Made by a program: the position numbers and the translations under genes | Shown here: one piece after another, positions 5,591-5,987 of the stretch | Layout of the letters: each line of letters begins with the position of its first letter | Numbering within the stretch: the first letter of the stretch is position 1 | Notes under the pieces: model-generated | The model's database searches: none | What the model was told of the DNA's origin: nothing | Seen by the model: only the letters and a program-made list of their open reading frames with translations | Source: Acidobacteriota bacterium | GTDB lineage: Bacteria; Acidobacteriota; Terriglobia; Acidiferrales; UBA7541 | Assembly (NCBI GenBank): GCA_003131705.1 | Contig: PKUY01000395.1 | Span: 7,992-13,978, forward strand | DNA length: 5,987 nt | Direction of reading: 5' to 3'

Positions 5591-5987
5591 ATGCGACACT
5601 TTGCTTTTCTTTGCGGAGCCATCCTCATGTTCGCGTGCAGCGTTGGCGCGCAGCTAAATTCGGCAGGTCCACTTTTGCTCGGTTCCGCCTCTCCCGCGGC
5701 GATCTCCGCCGAAGCCATGCCAAGGGTGAATGCTCCGGCCTTGAACGCCCCATCTGACACACCGCAGGGTGTCTATGGAGTATTCCAGGACTTCAACTTT
5801 CAGGCCTACGCAGGCTACACGTATTTCCGCTTTTACGAGGTCCCCAATCTTACCGACAACATGAATGGCCTGAATTTTTCCGTTGTTTATTATCCTCACG
5901 GAGGGTGGGTTGGTCCGGATGGGGAGTTGATCGCTGCGTTCGGCTCTCAGAGTGGAGTGACTTCGAAGTTTGCGTCGGGAATGGGAG
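5591..5987 (+). CDS. Secreted protein, probable outer-membrane beta-barrel protein (partial, C-terminus off window)
   Basis: The ATG at 5591 has a strong GGGGGAG 7 nt upstream. The frame stays open to the window end (132 codons). The first 20 residues are a signal peptide: MRH, a hydrophobic core FAFLCGAILMFACS, and a type I cleavage site after VGA (before Q21). C16 does not sit in a proper lipobox, so a lipoprotein is less likely. A low-complexity Ala/Pro-rich linker runs to about residue 60. Then come alternating aromatic stretches (FNFQAYAGYTYFRFYEVPN, NMNGLNFSVVYYPHGGWVG, ELIAAFGSQSG) that look like amphipathic beta-strands with turns, as in OmpA-like or Omp_b-brl proteins abundant in Acidobacteriota. 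It is transcribed divergently from the riboswitch-metB unit. No specific function can be given, and only the N-terminal part is visible. Confidence 0.8.
   Translation, partial: MRHFAFLCGAILMFACSVGAQLNSAGPLLLGSASPAAISAEAMPRVNAPALNAPSDTPQGVYGVFQDFNFQAYAGYTYFRFYEVPNLTDNMNGLNFSVVYYPHGGWVGPDGELIAAFGSQSGVTSKFASGMG

Noticed and set aside
5591..5640. Lipoprotein signal at C16 of the plus-strand secreted protein.
   Set aside because: The residues before the cysteine (M-F-A) do not fit a lipobox, and VGA followed by Q is a better type I cleavage site.

Overview
The window reads as a piece of chromosome from a free-living Gram-negative bacterium. A member of the Acidobacteriota is my best guess. The reasons are the moderately GC-rich coding sequence, the tightly packed bioB-bioF-bioD-bioA order, and a divergent secreted protein that looks like the outer-membrane beta-barrel proteins common in that phylum. 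This assignment is inference; no rRNA or other phylogenetic marker is present.

The left half (about 1-3218, all on the minus strand) is a biotin biosynthesis operon, transcribed right to left: bioB (biotin synthase), bioF (8-amino-7-oxononanoate synthase), bioD (dethiobiotin synthetase) and the first 150 codons of bioA (DAPA aminotransferase), which runs off the left edge. Consecutive genes overlap by 8, 8 and 4 nt, so translational coupling is likely. Together they carry out the four ring-assembly steps: pimeloyl thioester + alanine -> KAPA (BioF) -> DAPA (BioA, SAM as amino donor) -> dethiobiotin (BioD) -> biotin (BioB, radical SAM). No pimelate-supply gene (bioC, bioH, bioW, bioZ) is visible here.

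Between 3219 and 3822 lies about 600 nt without a convincing gene. It holds a weak promoter candidate and an inverted repeat over the bioB ribosome-binding site, GC-rich inverted repeats, a speculative 28-codon small ORF, and a perfect 11-bp stem-loop just after the next gene.

The right half is a methionine-metabolism unit on the minus strand. A promoter (about 5317-5346) precedes a clear SAM-I (S-box) riboswitch aptamer (5198-5293). A leader of about 184 nt follows, then a cystathionine gamma-synthase-type PLP enzyme (3823-5013). The leader has no obvious intrinsic terminator but does contain sequences able to pair with the ribosome-binding site and with one strand of the aptamer P1 helix. 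This suggests, without proving it, translational or otherwise atypical riboswitch control. SAM links the two halves: the riboswitch senses it, BioA uses it as amino donor and BioB uses it as radical source.

At the right edge a plus-strand gene starts at 5591 and encodes a secreted protein with a signal peptide and probable outer-membrane beta-barrel strands. It is cut by the window end. I found no mobile element, CRISPR array, tRNA or rRNA, and nothing that looks like a wholly new system. The most interesting part is the architecture of the riboswitch leader.
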